A stretch of 64,000 bases of DNA from CBDDLD01 sp965250025 (GTDB lineage: Bacteria; Bacteroidota; Bacteroidia; Flavobacteriales; Flavobacteriaceae), in contig OZ252283.1 of the NCBI GenBank assembly GCA_965250025.1, positions 744,001 through 808,000 of the forward strand. The letters are read 5' to 3'. How positions within the stretch are numbered: the stretch's first letter is position 1; the number at the start of each line of letters is the position of its first letter. Both the position numbers and the translations under genes were made by a program. The notes beneath the pieces were generated by a model that was given only the letters and a program-made list of their open reading frames with translations, had not been told where the DNA came from and ran no database searches. Below are positions 18,501 to 27,800 of the stretch, piece after piece.

Positions 18501-20382
18501 TATGGATCTCAACGGTAGTTATCGTAGCACAACCGGTAGTATCATTTTCCACTCTGATATAGATGGTTTGTTCGTCTTGTACGGTATTGGCATAATTGGT
18601 AGCATTAGCAATAGGATTGGCTCCGGTTTGAGCATCTTCTGGTGTTTCGTGGAAACTGACTGAAACGCCTGTTAAACCCTGTAAAACATCATTAATGATC
18701 GTAGTAAGATCAAAATTGGCAAAACCATCGTGGTCTGTATCACAAGCGTCAATATAGAGATCGTCCATATTAATAATCGGGTTTTCCAATACGGTGATGT
18801 TTAGTGTGGTTGTACTTATACAGCCTGTTTGATCGTCCTGTACACTAACAAAAACCTGATCGTTTACATTAGTATTGACATAAGGCATTGGAATAGGATT
18901 ACTGCCTGTATCAGCATCGTTTTGAGTATAATGATAGCTAACTAATAAATTGGTTTGTCCGTTCGTGATCTCATCATTTTTTACGTTTAAATCCATTGTC
19001 GTAAATCCATCAGCTGTAGTATCGTCACAGACTTCTAAAACTGTTGGAGCTATAATATTTGGTAATGGATTTACCACCAAATTTATGGTCGAAAAAGCCA
19101 AGCAGCCACTATCAGTATCTTCAATTCTAACATGAACAATATTGATGATATCATTGACAATAGGATTCAGAATAGGATTGGTATTATTTTCGGCTTCTGT
19201 AAAATTATTGTGATAAGAAACATTGTAATTTCCCGGTGGAACAGATGCTAGTACTTCGTTGTTCTTTGTATTGAGGTCAAAGGTTTCAATACCGTCACCA
19301 CTAAGGTCGTCACAAATTTCATAATCGCTGATAGGTGTTGAAGATTGTGTGTTGCTCAGTGTCACATTAATAGCGTCCTCAATAACACATGTACCGCCAG
19401 CTAGAGGTACTTCGATCTCTACGCGGTAATTACCGGTTTGGATGGCATTAAACGTAGGCTGTGTTTCTGAACTTACCAACCCACCATTAAAATACCAACG
19501 GTACGTGGCTTGCGGATTATCAATATTACCGTCTAAAGTCACATCGCTGGCACAGGTACTAAAGTCTGGCCCTAAGTCCACACTGGCATTAAAACTATTG
19601 CCCTGAATAAAGACTGCAGAGTCGTAATTCTCATCCGTTTGATCGGCTATAATAAGTTTAATTTGATACTGTACGTTTGGTTGTATGCTGGCTGTTGCTG
19701 TAAGAACAGCTGTTCTGCCATTATAATTGGTGTCCCCAAGATTGTAGCCTTGAAAATATTCGCCATTTTCTTCATTACAAAACCCCACAATCTCATCATG
19801 AACCGTATTGGTATTTACCGGTATGTTTGTTCCCGGAACCAATGCGATGTTTACAAATGGGTCATTGGTGCCTGCCTGGCGTATCAAAAAAGCAAAGCCA
19901 TCGGAGTATTGGCAAGGGAAATTACCAAAGTATTCTTCAGAGGCTAAGATGTAATTAAATTGTATTTGGTTGGAGATTGATATAAAATCAAATTCGATAG
20001 AAGTAGCATTCAGAGTATTTGATATTCCTAATGCAGTTTCCAGATCTGTATCAGTTCCCCAACTATCATTACCATCGTTTAATACAGCATTGTTTTGTCC
20101 ATTACCTCCGGCATTAGCATTACCTGTGGTAAGTATGATACCATTTTGGAATGGAAAGTTGGAGCCGCCACGGTCAAAATAACCAAAACTCCCCAGTCCA
20201 TTAACGCTACCGTTGACAGATGAATTAATGTTAGAAACTTCCACACAGCCTTGAATGAGGGTGTTTTGTATAAGATCTTGAGGGGTAATAGTATTATTTA
20301 TCGAAACTTGTTGGGCATACAGAAAACTGCATAGAAAAGTAAAGACAACAGAAATTTTGAGGGAATGGTTAGGACACATCAT
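15553..20382 (-). CDS. Giant choice-of-anchor L adhesin-like protein, 11 modules, T9SS type B
   Basis: The 1609-residue protein has a signal peptide (LKISVVFTFLCSFLYA-QQVS), then a choice-of-anchor L domain to about residue 270 (GIILTTGNANAGGNG, FNYILASEEYFGNF, IKLIIADQTDENYDSAVFI) and an Ig-like domain (YRWYFNGGLV). Eleven tandem modules of about 94 residues follow (residues ~350-1380). Each starts with a Cys-Asp-rich turn such as ACDDDFDGILEFNL and ends in YVRVENxxTGC and a beta strand. An Ig/PKD segment and a type B sorting domain (APKFMTPNNDGDFDTW ... DRYGKLLKQL ... GHFALRR) close it. The DxDxDG-like turns suggest calcium binding. It is probably a long surface stalk or adhesin; the partner is unknown. 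Confidence 0.92.
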   Translation of the reverse strand: MMCPNHSLKISVVFTFLCSFLYAQQVSINNTITPQDLIQNTLIQGCVEVSNINSSVNGSVNGLGSFGYFDRGGSNFPFQNGIILTTGNANAGGNGQNNAVLNDGNDSWGTDTDLETALGISNTLNATSIEFDFISISNQIQFNYILASEEYFGNFPCQYSDGFAFLIRQAGTNDPFVNIALVPGTNIPVNTNTVHDEIVGFCNEENGEYFQGYNLGDTNYNGRTAVLTATASIQPNVQYQIKLIIADQTDENYDSAVFIQGNSFNASVDLGPDFSTCASDVTLDGNIDNPQATYRWYFNGGLVSSETQPTFNAIQTGNYRVEIEVPLAGGTCVIEDAINVTLSNTQSSTPISDYEICDDLSGDGIETFDLNTKNNEVLASVPPGNYNVSYHNNFTEAENNTNPILNPIVNDIINIVHVRIEDTDSGCLAFSTINLVVNPLPNIIAPTVLEVCDDTTADGFTTMDLNVKNDEITNGQTNLLVSYHYTQNDADTGSNPIPMPYVNTNVNDQVFVSVQDDQTGCISTTTLNITVLENPIINMDDLYIDACDTDHDGFANFDLTTIINDVLQGLTGVSVSFHETPEDAQTGANPIANATNYANTVQDEQTIYIRVENDTTGCATITTVEIHTNLLLTGTNIRNSTLCDIGNDNTESFNLDAVATGIINDLPDVTVTFYETESDRDNQTNPIDTSVPYVADSYPQILYIELNSLTCTEVAEIELIIQPIIEFNSIGMVSVCDEDQDGFTTINLSDFDSQITEGDTNFTVSYFATEADAINDSNALPTFYANTSNPQTFYTRIRSSATGCASRNSFSIEVLPAPVSTSPTPIVICDDDQDAFFIVDLNAVIPDVVTSTTDRDITFHNSQADADSGNNDITNPENYNAQTESVYIRVVNTITGCHSTEILSITVNTLPVFTEISNYKICEDNSDGIGDFIFNTKDAEILNGQAGKQVLYYRNQADADNRINAIDKDVAYQNTSTPQTIIARVENLSDQDCYGTASFIIEVGTNPLFNAPTDIFVCDDISNNGSETFDLSSKITEISQGINDTLNITFYTSQADAEQGTNPIPLQFTNSVNPQQIYVQIDNGTICNSITAFELNVIQVPEVNPAQAITQCDNNYDGITTFDLTGAELDVLDVRQDDIVLDYFETLEDVEANTNAISTPENYQNTTSPQTVYLKVTNTISNCYVAVPIVLNVNLPPAINDFQTYDICDNADNSFDLSEIDAIITNTNINVLRTYFATEADAIANENPLDTNYTYQTNSDVLYARVEFITTRCYTVYPFNLNVNPLPIVNTPQDLVACDDDFDGILEFNLAQQNTTLLGGQNANDFSITYYNDEANANAGTDAVDDEYMAFDGEVIYVRVENNTTGCYTLAQFTTVINPLPFIDIEDQVICLDNLPLIVSANTNTTGDTYLWSTNATTPEIEITEIGTYWVTVTTISGCENTRTFSVSESEAATIEVTETIDFSDPNNITITVSGIGDYLYQLDDGEPQESNIFENVGLGYHTITIIDVNGCSEVTEDVLVIDAPKFMTPNNDGDFDTWHISGVETLPGTIIYIFDRYGKLLKQLGANTRGWDGTYNGHKMPASDYWYLAKVQRGNESFEVKGHFALRR
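16235..19330 (-). repeat. Eleven tandem ~282-bp module repeats in the giant adhesin gene
   Basis: Eleven consecutive units of about 94 codons are diverged at DNA level but aligned in protein. The pattern is Cys-Asp-Asp/Glu-x-x-x-Asp-Gly, FDL, about 20 residues, SYH/TFY, xxxxDAxxxxNPI, YxNTxxxQxIYVRV, then Cys and an 8-10-residue strand. Related single units occur in the neighbouring genes. The divergence argues for old tandem duplication rather than recent expansion. Confidence 0.85.
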
Positions 20383-20578
20383 CGTATAGCGGTTAAGTTA
20401 TAAGGTTAGCGAATGTTGATTTGGGGCATGTGCTAAATCCTTGTAATTCAATGTAAATATATATAAAAATCAGATTAAATACAAAAAAAATCGACAAAAT
20501 ACACTGTGTGTGCAAAAAAAGCCTTAATCAAAAAGGAATTCTTACTAAAAGCAAGTGTGTGTTTGGTGTTGTATTGGC

Positions 20579-22405
20579 TTAGTAATTAACGTATACCCAA
20601 CCTGCTTTTGGTGGGTATTGCGGATCGTTGAAGTTTACAATGTAATAGTACGTGCCTACGGGTACGAGTTTACCTCTGTTATTAATGCCTCTGTTGGTAA
20701 TGCCATACCAGGGCTTATTGTTATTGCCTTCAAAAATGAGTGTGCCATAACGGTTGTAGATGAGAAGCTCATGTTCGGTGAAAATATCATATAACCCTTG
20801 AATATTGAACCAATCGTTAGTGCCATCACCGTTTGGAGAGAACCCCTGTGGAATTACAGGAGGGCAGTTTTCAGTCAATATGTTGAATTGGTAGATGTCA
20901 AAGCAAGGTAAATTAACGACTTTTACATATACGGTTTGCGGGTCTGAAGTATTGTTATAACTCTCGGGTGCCGATATTTCATTGGTATTACCTTCCAAGT
21001 CACTAAGACTGGTGAAAAATGAAACGGTAGCCTCATCAGCATCTAAGTTGGTTTCAATATGCTCTACAAGATCAAAATTTGCACTGCTAAAGCCTTCATT
21101 ACATAACGAAATATCTGGTAGTATTTGTATGTCCTGATCTGGAGGCAGTTCAATGAAGATCACGAAGTCATTATTGACTTCATTCGTTTCGCTAACCATA
21201 CCATTGCCTGTACCGTCATCGTCTACAACGGCTTTCAATTCGGTAACATCACCTGTGTTATTCGGAACAGTTAATGATATCATACCCGTAATATGACCGC
21301 CAATTGGAATGCTTTCCGGCGTAGAGGTTTGGCCAACTAAGATATTATTAATATAAAATGCTATTGGTGTACCTTCAGGTAGTGCCAAGGTACTGTTAGT
21401 ATTATATACCGTGTAGTCAATGTCTATAGTTCTGTCAGCACAATTCAATATATAATCGTCAATAACAATTGTAGCATCGGGTAGCTGACTGTTTAGAACC
21501 GTAATGATGTTATTAAGAATGATAAGATCCGCCTGGAGGTTACCATTAATATCCAGAGCGCCGGTAGTTAATCTTATGTCAACAGTGGTATCGCCTATAG
21601 TGATATTATCTTGTATGCCATAGACGTCCAGATCAGCATTGTAAAATGTATTGGAATTGGTAAACGTATTGGTACCATTAAATGCATTGTTCATTAGATT
21701 TAAAGGCGGATTGGATAAAATATTACCGTTGATGGAAAGCGTTTCTCCAAAATTAAGAGCATTATCACCTTCCCAGGCCAGAAAGCCAATTTTTGCGCCA
21801 TTGGTATCCAGAACATTCAGGTTGGTGAGTATAATTTCTTTTTCCTGAATATCACGATTGATGATCTCAAGGCCTTGAAACAAGCTTATTTGATTTAAGG
21901 GTAAATTAGGATCTTCGTATACAATATAAATACTCCAGCCCCCAAAGTTGGTTCTATTGCTACAATAACCCGAATTTGCCAATAGAGTGGAATTGATGTC
22001 TAAATCTGTGAGTTCATACACTCCATCACCTTCTGTAATGATCTGGGATGTAATATCTGCATAACATGAGAAGTAAGACAGTGCTCCAAAGTTTACTATG
22101 TAGGTGTCTTCGGCATTAATGGTGGTACCATTAAGGGATACAGTGGTATCGCCATCACCAGAGCCGGCCCAATACAGATAAGCCTTTATAATAGTGGCAT
22201 TGACAGGTAAAGTGAGATTAGCATCGGAAGACTCCAGTATGGTACAAAATGAAGATACATTGTTTTCTGAAGGGTTAAGCGTATTTCCGATAGCAATATA
22301 ATCATACCGGCCATTCAATTGCTCAAAAAGCGTAATTTCCTGAGCATTAGCTTTAATTATAAAACTAAATAAGACGCAAATGATTATGTTATATATACCT
22401 TTCAA
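20579..22405 (-). CDS. T9SS type B protein with CARDB-like domain and one module
   Basis: The 608-residue product has a signal peptide (YNIIICVLFSFIIKANA-QEIT). Its large N-terminal beta domain (~25-300) contains YLYWAGSGDGDTTVSLNG and FGGWSIYIVYEDPNLPLNQ, the pattern of DUF3344-like/gliding-associated secreted proteins. A CARDB-like beta-sandwich follows (~310-420, IDIDYTVYNTN ... VDDDGTGNGMVSETNEVNNDF). One copy of the ~94-residue module comes next (LCNEGFSSANFDL ... PQTVYVKVVNLPCFDIY). The type B sorting domain (PQGFSPNGDGTNDWFNI ... IYNRYGTLIFEG ... PVGTYYYIV) closes the protein. It is a probable T9SS-exported surface protein in the same gene run as its neighbours. The ligand is unknown. 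Confidence 0.87.
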   Translation of the reverse strand: MKGIYNIIICVLFSFIIKANAQEITLFEQLNGRYDYIAIGNTLNPSENNVSSFCTILESSDANLTLPVNATIIKAYLYWAGSGDGDTTVSLNGTTINAEDTYIVNFGALSYFSCYADITSQIITEGDGVYELTDLDINSTLLANSGYCSNRTNFGGWSIYIVYEDPNLPLNQISLFQGLEIINRDIQEKEIILTNLNVLDTNGAKIGFLAWEGDNALNFGETLSINGNILSNPPLNLMNNAFNGTNTFTNSNTFYNADLDVYGIQDNITIGDTTVDIRLTTGALDINGNLQADLIILNNIITVLNSQLPDATIVIDDYILNCADRTIDIDYTVYNTNSTLALPEGTPIAFYINNILVGQTSTPESIPIGGHITGMISLTVPNNTGDVTELKAVVDDDGTGNGMVSETNEVNNDFVIFIELPPDQDIQILPDISLCNEGFSSANFDLVEHIETNLDADEATVSFFTSLSDLEGNTNEISAPESYNNTSDPQTVYVKVVNLPCFDIYQFNILTENCPPVIPQGFSPNGDGTNDWFNIQGLYDIFTEHELLIYNRYGTLIFEGNNNKPWYGITNRGINNRGKLVPVGTYYYIVNFNDPQYPPKAGWVYVNY

Positions 22406-22430
22406 AGGATAATGTTGATTCTTTCTTATT

Positions 22431-24878
22431 TTATCTTACTAAAGCAAAATGGCTGGTGAAAGTTCTTCCATCAGCAAGTGTAACAGTAAACCAGTAATCA
22501 CTGGCCGGCATTAAAGCACCATTATAGGTGCCATCCCAACCCTGACTGAGTGGATTGAGTTCTACCAGTAGCTTCCCATAACGATCAAATATTAAAACAG
22601 GGGTTGAGGTTTGTAACTCGGAAATGATCCCTTTGATTTGCCAGAAGTTATTATCGGCATCGCCATTAGGTGTAAAGAATTTAGGGAATCCGAGTACGGA
22701 TACCAATTCTTCGGTAATTCCACAGTTATTTTTATCTCTGACATATACGGTATAGAGTCCGGGTTGCAGGTTATCAAAGTTATTGTCATCCTGATAAGGG
22801 CCATTGCTATTATCCAGAGCATATTCATAATCGCCTTCCCCAGAAACAAACACAGCGATGCTGTTGTTTTGAGAGGCATCGATCACCTGAACATCAGTAA
22901 TGGTTGCGACATTAGAAGGTAATACAGTAATGGTTCTGTCTTTAAAACAGCCATCCGTATTGGTCACCCTTACGGAATAAGTTCCAGGTTGGTTGACTTG
23001 TATTTGCATGGTAGTCGCTCCTGTAGACCACTGGTAAAAGAAATTATTGGGCGTATCATTAATAACACCGCCATCAAGAGTGATCAGTTCAGGAAAATCA
23101 TTGAGACAGTATAAGGTTTCAAAAGCAGTTTCAATATTAGGGAGTTCAAAGACGGTGAGTTGAATTTCACTGATACCAAAACAGGCATTAGCATTTTCGA
23201 CTCTGGCATATATGGTTTGGTTATAAGGAATGGTATTGGTGTAATTGGCAGAAAGGGGATTGGTCTCAGTTAAAGCCTCATCGTAAGTTTCATAGAACTC
23301 CAGATCGAGTCCATCAGGAAGACCTGCAAGTACAGCATTGCTGGCATCGTTGAGATTAAACACATGGAAACCATCTTCAGTACCATCGTCATCACAGGTA
23401 GATAGTGCTGTATCGTTAGAAGAGGTGTTGCTAATCGTTAAAGAAATCTGACTGAAGTTGGTACAACCGGCTTGTGTGTCGGTTACTCTGGTATAGATGA
23501 TCTGAGGATTGAAGAAATTATTAAATGCTTCTCCATTGATCTCATCGACATCATCCTGAGCATCCTGAGCAGAGAGGTAGTATTGTACATTTCTATTGGC
23601 TTCACCACCGGTGATGTCATCAACAATCTGATTGATATTGAATGTTGTGAATCCTTCAGGAATACCATCTTCATCGCATTGTATGATAGTCACGTCATTG
23701 GCCTGAGGGATTGCCGAAACATTAATATTAAAAGAAGAAAAACCAATGCAGGTGGTGTTTGAAAATTCTTCAATCCTAACAAATATTTCAATAGGTGTAG
23801 GGGTCGTATTGTAAAAATTTAAAGGTAAGGCGCCTGTATTATTTTCGGCATCAAATCTAGATAAATGATAACTCACATTGTAATTGTTAGCGTCAAATCC
23901 AGAGGTGATCTCATTGGTTTTTACGGAAAAATCGAATTCAGTTTGACCATTGGTGTTATCATTATCAAAATCTGTACTATCGCATAGGTTAAAATCTTCT
24001 GGAGGATTGAAATCCGGACCGGGTAATATGGTAACATTGACTTGATTGATAATAAAACAACCGGACGTTATATTCTGAATTCTGGCGAAAATACCAGGAG
24101 ATGCAGGATCGGTATTAAAGGCGTTACCCAATGGATCCGCATTAATGTTGGCATCACTTTCGCTTCGATGGTAACTAACGGTCACGTCACCCTGATTGCC
24201 AATGATGTCTGTAGTTAATGTGGTAAGGTTTAATTGCGTAATACCATCATCAAAGGGCGCTATATTATCACAGGTTTCAACAGTTAAATCGTTTTGGTTT
24301 AAAGCATTAACAGGGTTATCCGGAAAACTTGCAGTGCCTGTCCATTCTAACGAAAATGGACTATTGCCAATGGGTCTGTCAATGACAATAAAATAACGTT
24401 CACCAGCCAAGACATCTAATTCTCTTACAAAACTATTACCATCAGCACCAGGACCTTCTGAGGTCTCTGTCTCTGTGGCATTGAGACCTGTCAGGTTATC
24501 CGTTTGGTTTGCAGCCAGTGGGTTAGTTGTAGAACATCTTATGGCTTGTCCAAGATTACCACAAGTCCTGTTTGGACCATAAATAAAGAAATCATAATCT
24601 TCGGTTATATTATTACTCTCGGGAGTTAAAATAAAACCCAGTGTCCCCGATTGAGCTATATTGACCTCAAGCCATATACTATTATTTTCTTGACTACCAC
24701 AAGTGTTGGTATTGGTTAGCTCCTGAGTACCGATACCTCCAACATTAATGTCCAGATTTGAATTTCCACAAACCACAACTGCAAACTGACAGTCGTTAGG
24801 TGCTTGGGCAGATAGTGTGTGTATCCATAAAGTACAGAATACTGTAAGTATAATAATATTTAGTTTTTTTAATATCAT
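22431..24878 (-). CDS. T9SS type B surface protein, four modules, shares C-terminal cassette
   Basis: The 815-residue protein starts with a signal peptide (LNIIILTVFCTLWIHTLSA-QAPN). A jelly-roll/PPC-like N-terminal domain (~25-190, VVCGNSNLDINVGG, GERYFIVIDRPIGNSPFSLEW) is typical of surface proteins. Four ~94-residue modules, an Ig-like segment (NNFFYQWSTGATTMQIQV) and the type B sorting domain (FPKFFTPNGDADNNFW ... DRYGKLL ... GHFAL-VR pattern) follow. The ATG at 24878 overlaps the TGA of the upstream gene as ATGA, so translation is coupled. The last ~420 residues, from PQANDVTIIQCDEDG to the end, equal those of the upstream gene except for the penultimate residue (V here, K there). Confidence 0.9.
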   Translation of the reverse strand: MILKKLNIIILTVFCTLWIHTLSAQAPNDCQFAVVVCGNSNLDINVGGIGTQELTNTNTCGSQENNSIWLEVNIAQSGTLGFILTPESNNITEDYDFFIYGPNRTCGNLGQAIRCSTTNPLAANQTDNLTGLNATETETSEGPGADGNSFVRELDVLAGERYFIVIDRPIGNSPFSLEWTGTASFPDNPVNALNQNDLTVETCDNIAPFDDGITQLNLTTLTTDIIGNQGDVTVSYHRSESDANINADPLGNAFNTDPASPGIFARIQNITSGCFIINQVNVTILPGPDFNPPEDFNLCDSTDFDNDNTNGQTEFDFSVKTNEITSGFDANNYNVSYHLSRFDAENNTGALPLNFYNTTPTPIEIFVRIEEFSNTTCIGFSSFNINVSAIPQANDVTIIQCDEDGIPEGFTTFNINQIVDDITGGEANRNVQYYLSAQDAQDDVDEINGEAFNNFFNPQIIYTRVTDTQAGCTNFSQISLTISNTSSNDTALSTCDDDGTEDGFHVFNLNDASNAVLAGLPDGLDLEFYETYDEALTETNPLSANYTNTIPYNQTIYARVENANACFGISEIQLTVFELPNIETAFETLYCLNDFPELITLDGGVINDTPNNFFYQWSTGATTMQIQVNQPGTYSVRVTNTDGCFKDRTITVLPSNVATITDVQVIDASQNNSIAVFVSGEGDYEYALDNSNGPYQDDNNFDNLQPGLYTVYVRDKNNCGITEELVSVLGFPKFFTPNGDADNNFWQIKGIISELQTSTPVLIFDRYGKLLVELNPLSQGWDGTYNGALMPASDYWFTVTLADGRTFTSHFALVR
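22441..23702 (-). repeat. Copy A of an apparently identical 1262-bp direct repeat
   Basis: This stretch encodes two modules, an Ig-like segment and the T9SS sorting domain. By eye it matches 24885-26146 base for base at a constant offset of 2444. It diverges abruptly at 23703 (CTGAGGG against TTGTGGA) and at the last codons before the stop. The upper boundary falls within a few codons of a module start. Confidence 0.85.
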
Positions 24879-27800
24879 CGTTTCAAAGCAAAATGGCTGG
24901 TGAAAGTTCTTCCATCAGCAAGTGTAACAGTAAACCAGTAATCACTGGCCGGCATTAAAGCACCATTATAGGTGCCATCCCAACCCTGACTGAGTGGATT
25001 GAGTTCTACCAGTAGCTTCCCATAACGATCAAATATTAAAACAGGGGTTGAGGTTTGTAACTCGGAAATGATCCCTTTGATTTGCCAGAAGTTATTATCG
25101 GCATCGCCATTAGGTGTAAAGAATTTAGGGAATCCGAGTACGGATACCAATTCTTCGGTAATTCCACAGTTATTTTTATCTCTGACATATACGGTATAGA
25201 GTCCGGGTTGCAGGTTATCAAAGTTATTGTCATCCTGATAAGGGCCATTGCTATTATCCAGAGCATATTCATAATCGCCTTCCCCAGAAACAAACACAGC
25301 GATGCTGTTGTTTTGAGAGGCATCGATCACCTGAACATCAGTAATGGTTGCGACATTAGAAGGTAATACAGTAATGGTTCTGTCTTTAAAACAGCCATCC
25401 GTATTGGTCACCCTTACGGAATAAGTTCCAGGTTGGTTGACTTGTATTTGCATGGTAGTCGCTCCTGTAGACCACTGGTAAAAGAAATTATTGGGCGTAT
25501 CATTAATAACACCGCCATCAAGAGTGATCAGTTCAGGAAAATCATTGAGACAGTATAAGGTTTCAAAAGCAGTTTCAATATTAGGGAGTTCAAAGACGGT
25601 GAGTTGAATTTCACTGATACCAAAACAGGCATTAGCATTTTCGACTCTGGCATATATGGTTTGGTTATAAGGAATGGTATTGGTGTAATTGGCAGAAAGG
25701 GGATTGGTCTCAGTTAAAGCCTCATCGTAAGTTTCATAGAACTCCAGATCGAGTCCATCAGGAAGACCTGCAAGTACAGCATTGCTGGCATCGTTGAGAT
25801 TAAACACATGGAAACCATCTTCAGTACCATCGTCATCACAGGTAGATAGTGCTGTATCGTTAGAAGAGGTGTTGCTAATCGTTAAAGAAATCTGACTGAA
25901 GTTGGTACAACCGGCTTGTGTGTCGGTTACTCTGGTATAGATGATCTGAGGATTGAAGAAATTATTAAATGCTTCTCCATTGATCTCATCGACATCATCC
26001 TGAGCATCCTGAGCAGAGAGGTAGTATTGTACATTTCTATTGGCTTCACCACCGGTGATGTCATCAACAATCTGATTGATATTGAATGTTGTGAATCCTT
26101 CAGGAATACCATCTTCATCGCATTGTATGATAGTCACGTCATTGGCTTGTGGAGCTGCATTTATGGTTATAATAGAATTACTTATTCTAAAGCAATCGGG
26201 ATAGTTGTCATTTTCAATTCTGATAAAAATCTCCTGATTGAAGGGCGAAGATGTATTTGTATAGACGTTGGGTAGTGGATTGGCATTATTACTAGCATCA
26301 GCCTGTGTGAGATGATATGTAGTTGTAAATATCGTTTCATCCTCATTATCTAATGTGATATTATCCTTTAAGATGTTTAGATCTATAGATGCGACACCAT
26401 CCGTAATATCGCCTTCATTATCACAAAAAGTTAGGTCTGGTGATGCTGTGATGACTGGCGATTCAAAAACTTCAAGCATAAAAGAATTGATATCATAGCA
26501 GTTACTGTTTTGAAAGTTCTCTACCCGAACAAAAATTTCCTGTGGATTATCAGAATTTTGATAAGGGAAGGTAATTTCATCGACATTGTTTTCTGCGTCT
26601 TCCAACGTTTCAAAATACTTGACATCAAATTGTAAAGCGTTTTGAGTATCGAGAGCTTCGATATCTTTAGAGGTGAAATCAAAAGTGAATATCCCGTCAC
26701 TGTTATCATCACATGCTGTAACATCAGTTAATGGATTGGCGATAGGGATATCAAAAATACCAACCACCGCACTACCTTCAATAGGGCACTCGCCATTATT
26801 GGGCTCAATAAAAACCTCATAGAATCCTGGAGTATCCACTAAAAGCTCAAAGGAATCTTCTGCTAAAGGCGTACCGTTAAATGACCATACATAGTCTGCT
26901 CCCGGAATGTCCTCAGACGTAAGTGTGTAAGATTCTCCGGTACATAACCTTAATTCTGTAGTACTTATACCATTTCGGATAATATCTATTTGTGAATTGA
27001 ATAGCGATTGTATGAATGGCGGTAAGCCTATACGACTCAGGTTTTGATTTCCACCATTGATATCCAATAAAACACCTTGTTCGTCATAATCTGTAGCTGG
27101 ACCATTTGCTTCAGGGTTATTAATAACACCGATAAATCGTCCTGTATTAGCTACATTAGCAAAGTTTAATTGTGCTCTGTATATTCTTCGATCTATACCC
27201 AATTGTAATGCGCCTGCACTTATGGAGCTTGAGGTATGAATGACTTGCATTGATCCAGGAATATCGTCACTTTCTAAGTCCCATTGTAAAACCTGACTGG
27301 CACCATTTCCATTGATACCAAGACCAACAGTTGCATATACTTTTCTATTTTCGGCAGAGAATTCCACACCGTAAGGACTATCATTATTTGCTGCACTGTA
27401 TAGCTCCATACTGTTAGAAACTGTACCTGTGTCATTATCAAAGTCAAACAAATAAACACCTCCACCGGCATCTTCTGATAATACACTGGCTTCTCCAAAA
27501 TGTGCAACAACCAATTTAGTGCCATCCGGAGAGGCCTTTAAGTACCCTAAGGCATTTCTGCGATAGCCTTGAACAGGGACGTTGGGACCTACAGTTGAAG
27601 TTACAGCAGTACTGCTTACACCGTCAGTATCTACTTTAAATGCATAAAACGTATCCGCAAAATGAGTAATTACCCAAAATGAAGAACAGTCGTCTGCTCT
27701 TACAGCTGTGATTTTTTCGGAGCATTTGAACTCTTCATGCAATGGGATGCTTGTATCGTATGTAATGAGTGGTATGTTCTTTTCATCATTATCTACAGCA

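Noticed and set aside
16235..19330. Regular repeats as a possible CRISPR array
   Set aside because: Units are ~282 bp, diverged and in frame within a coding gene; they encode protein modules.
22592..26275. Pairs of identical 63-95 codon frames on both strands
   Set aside because: They occur twice only because they lie in the 1262-bp duplicated cassette; the coding frame is the T9SS protein frame.
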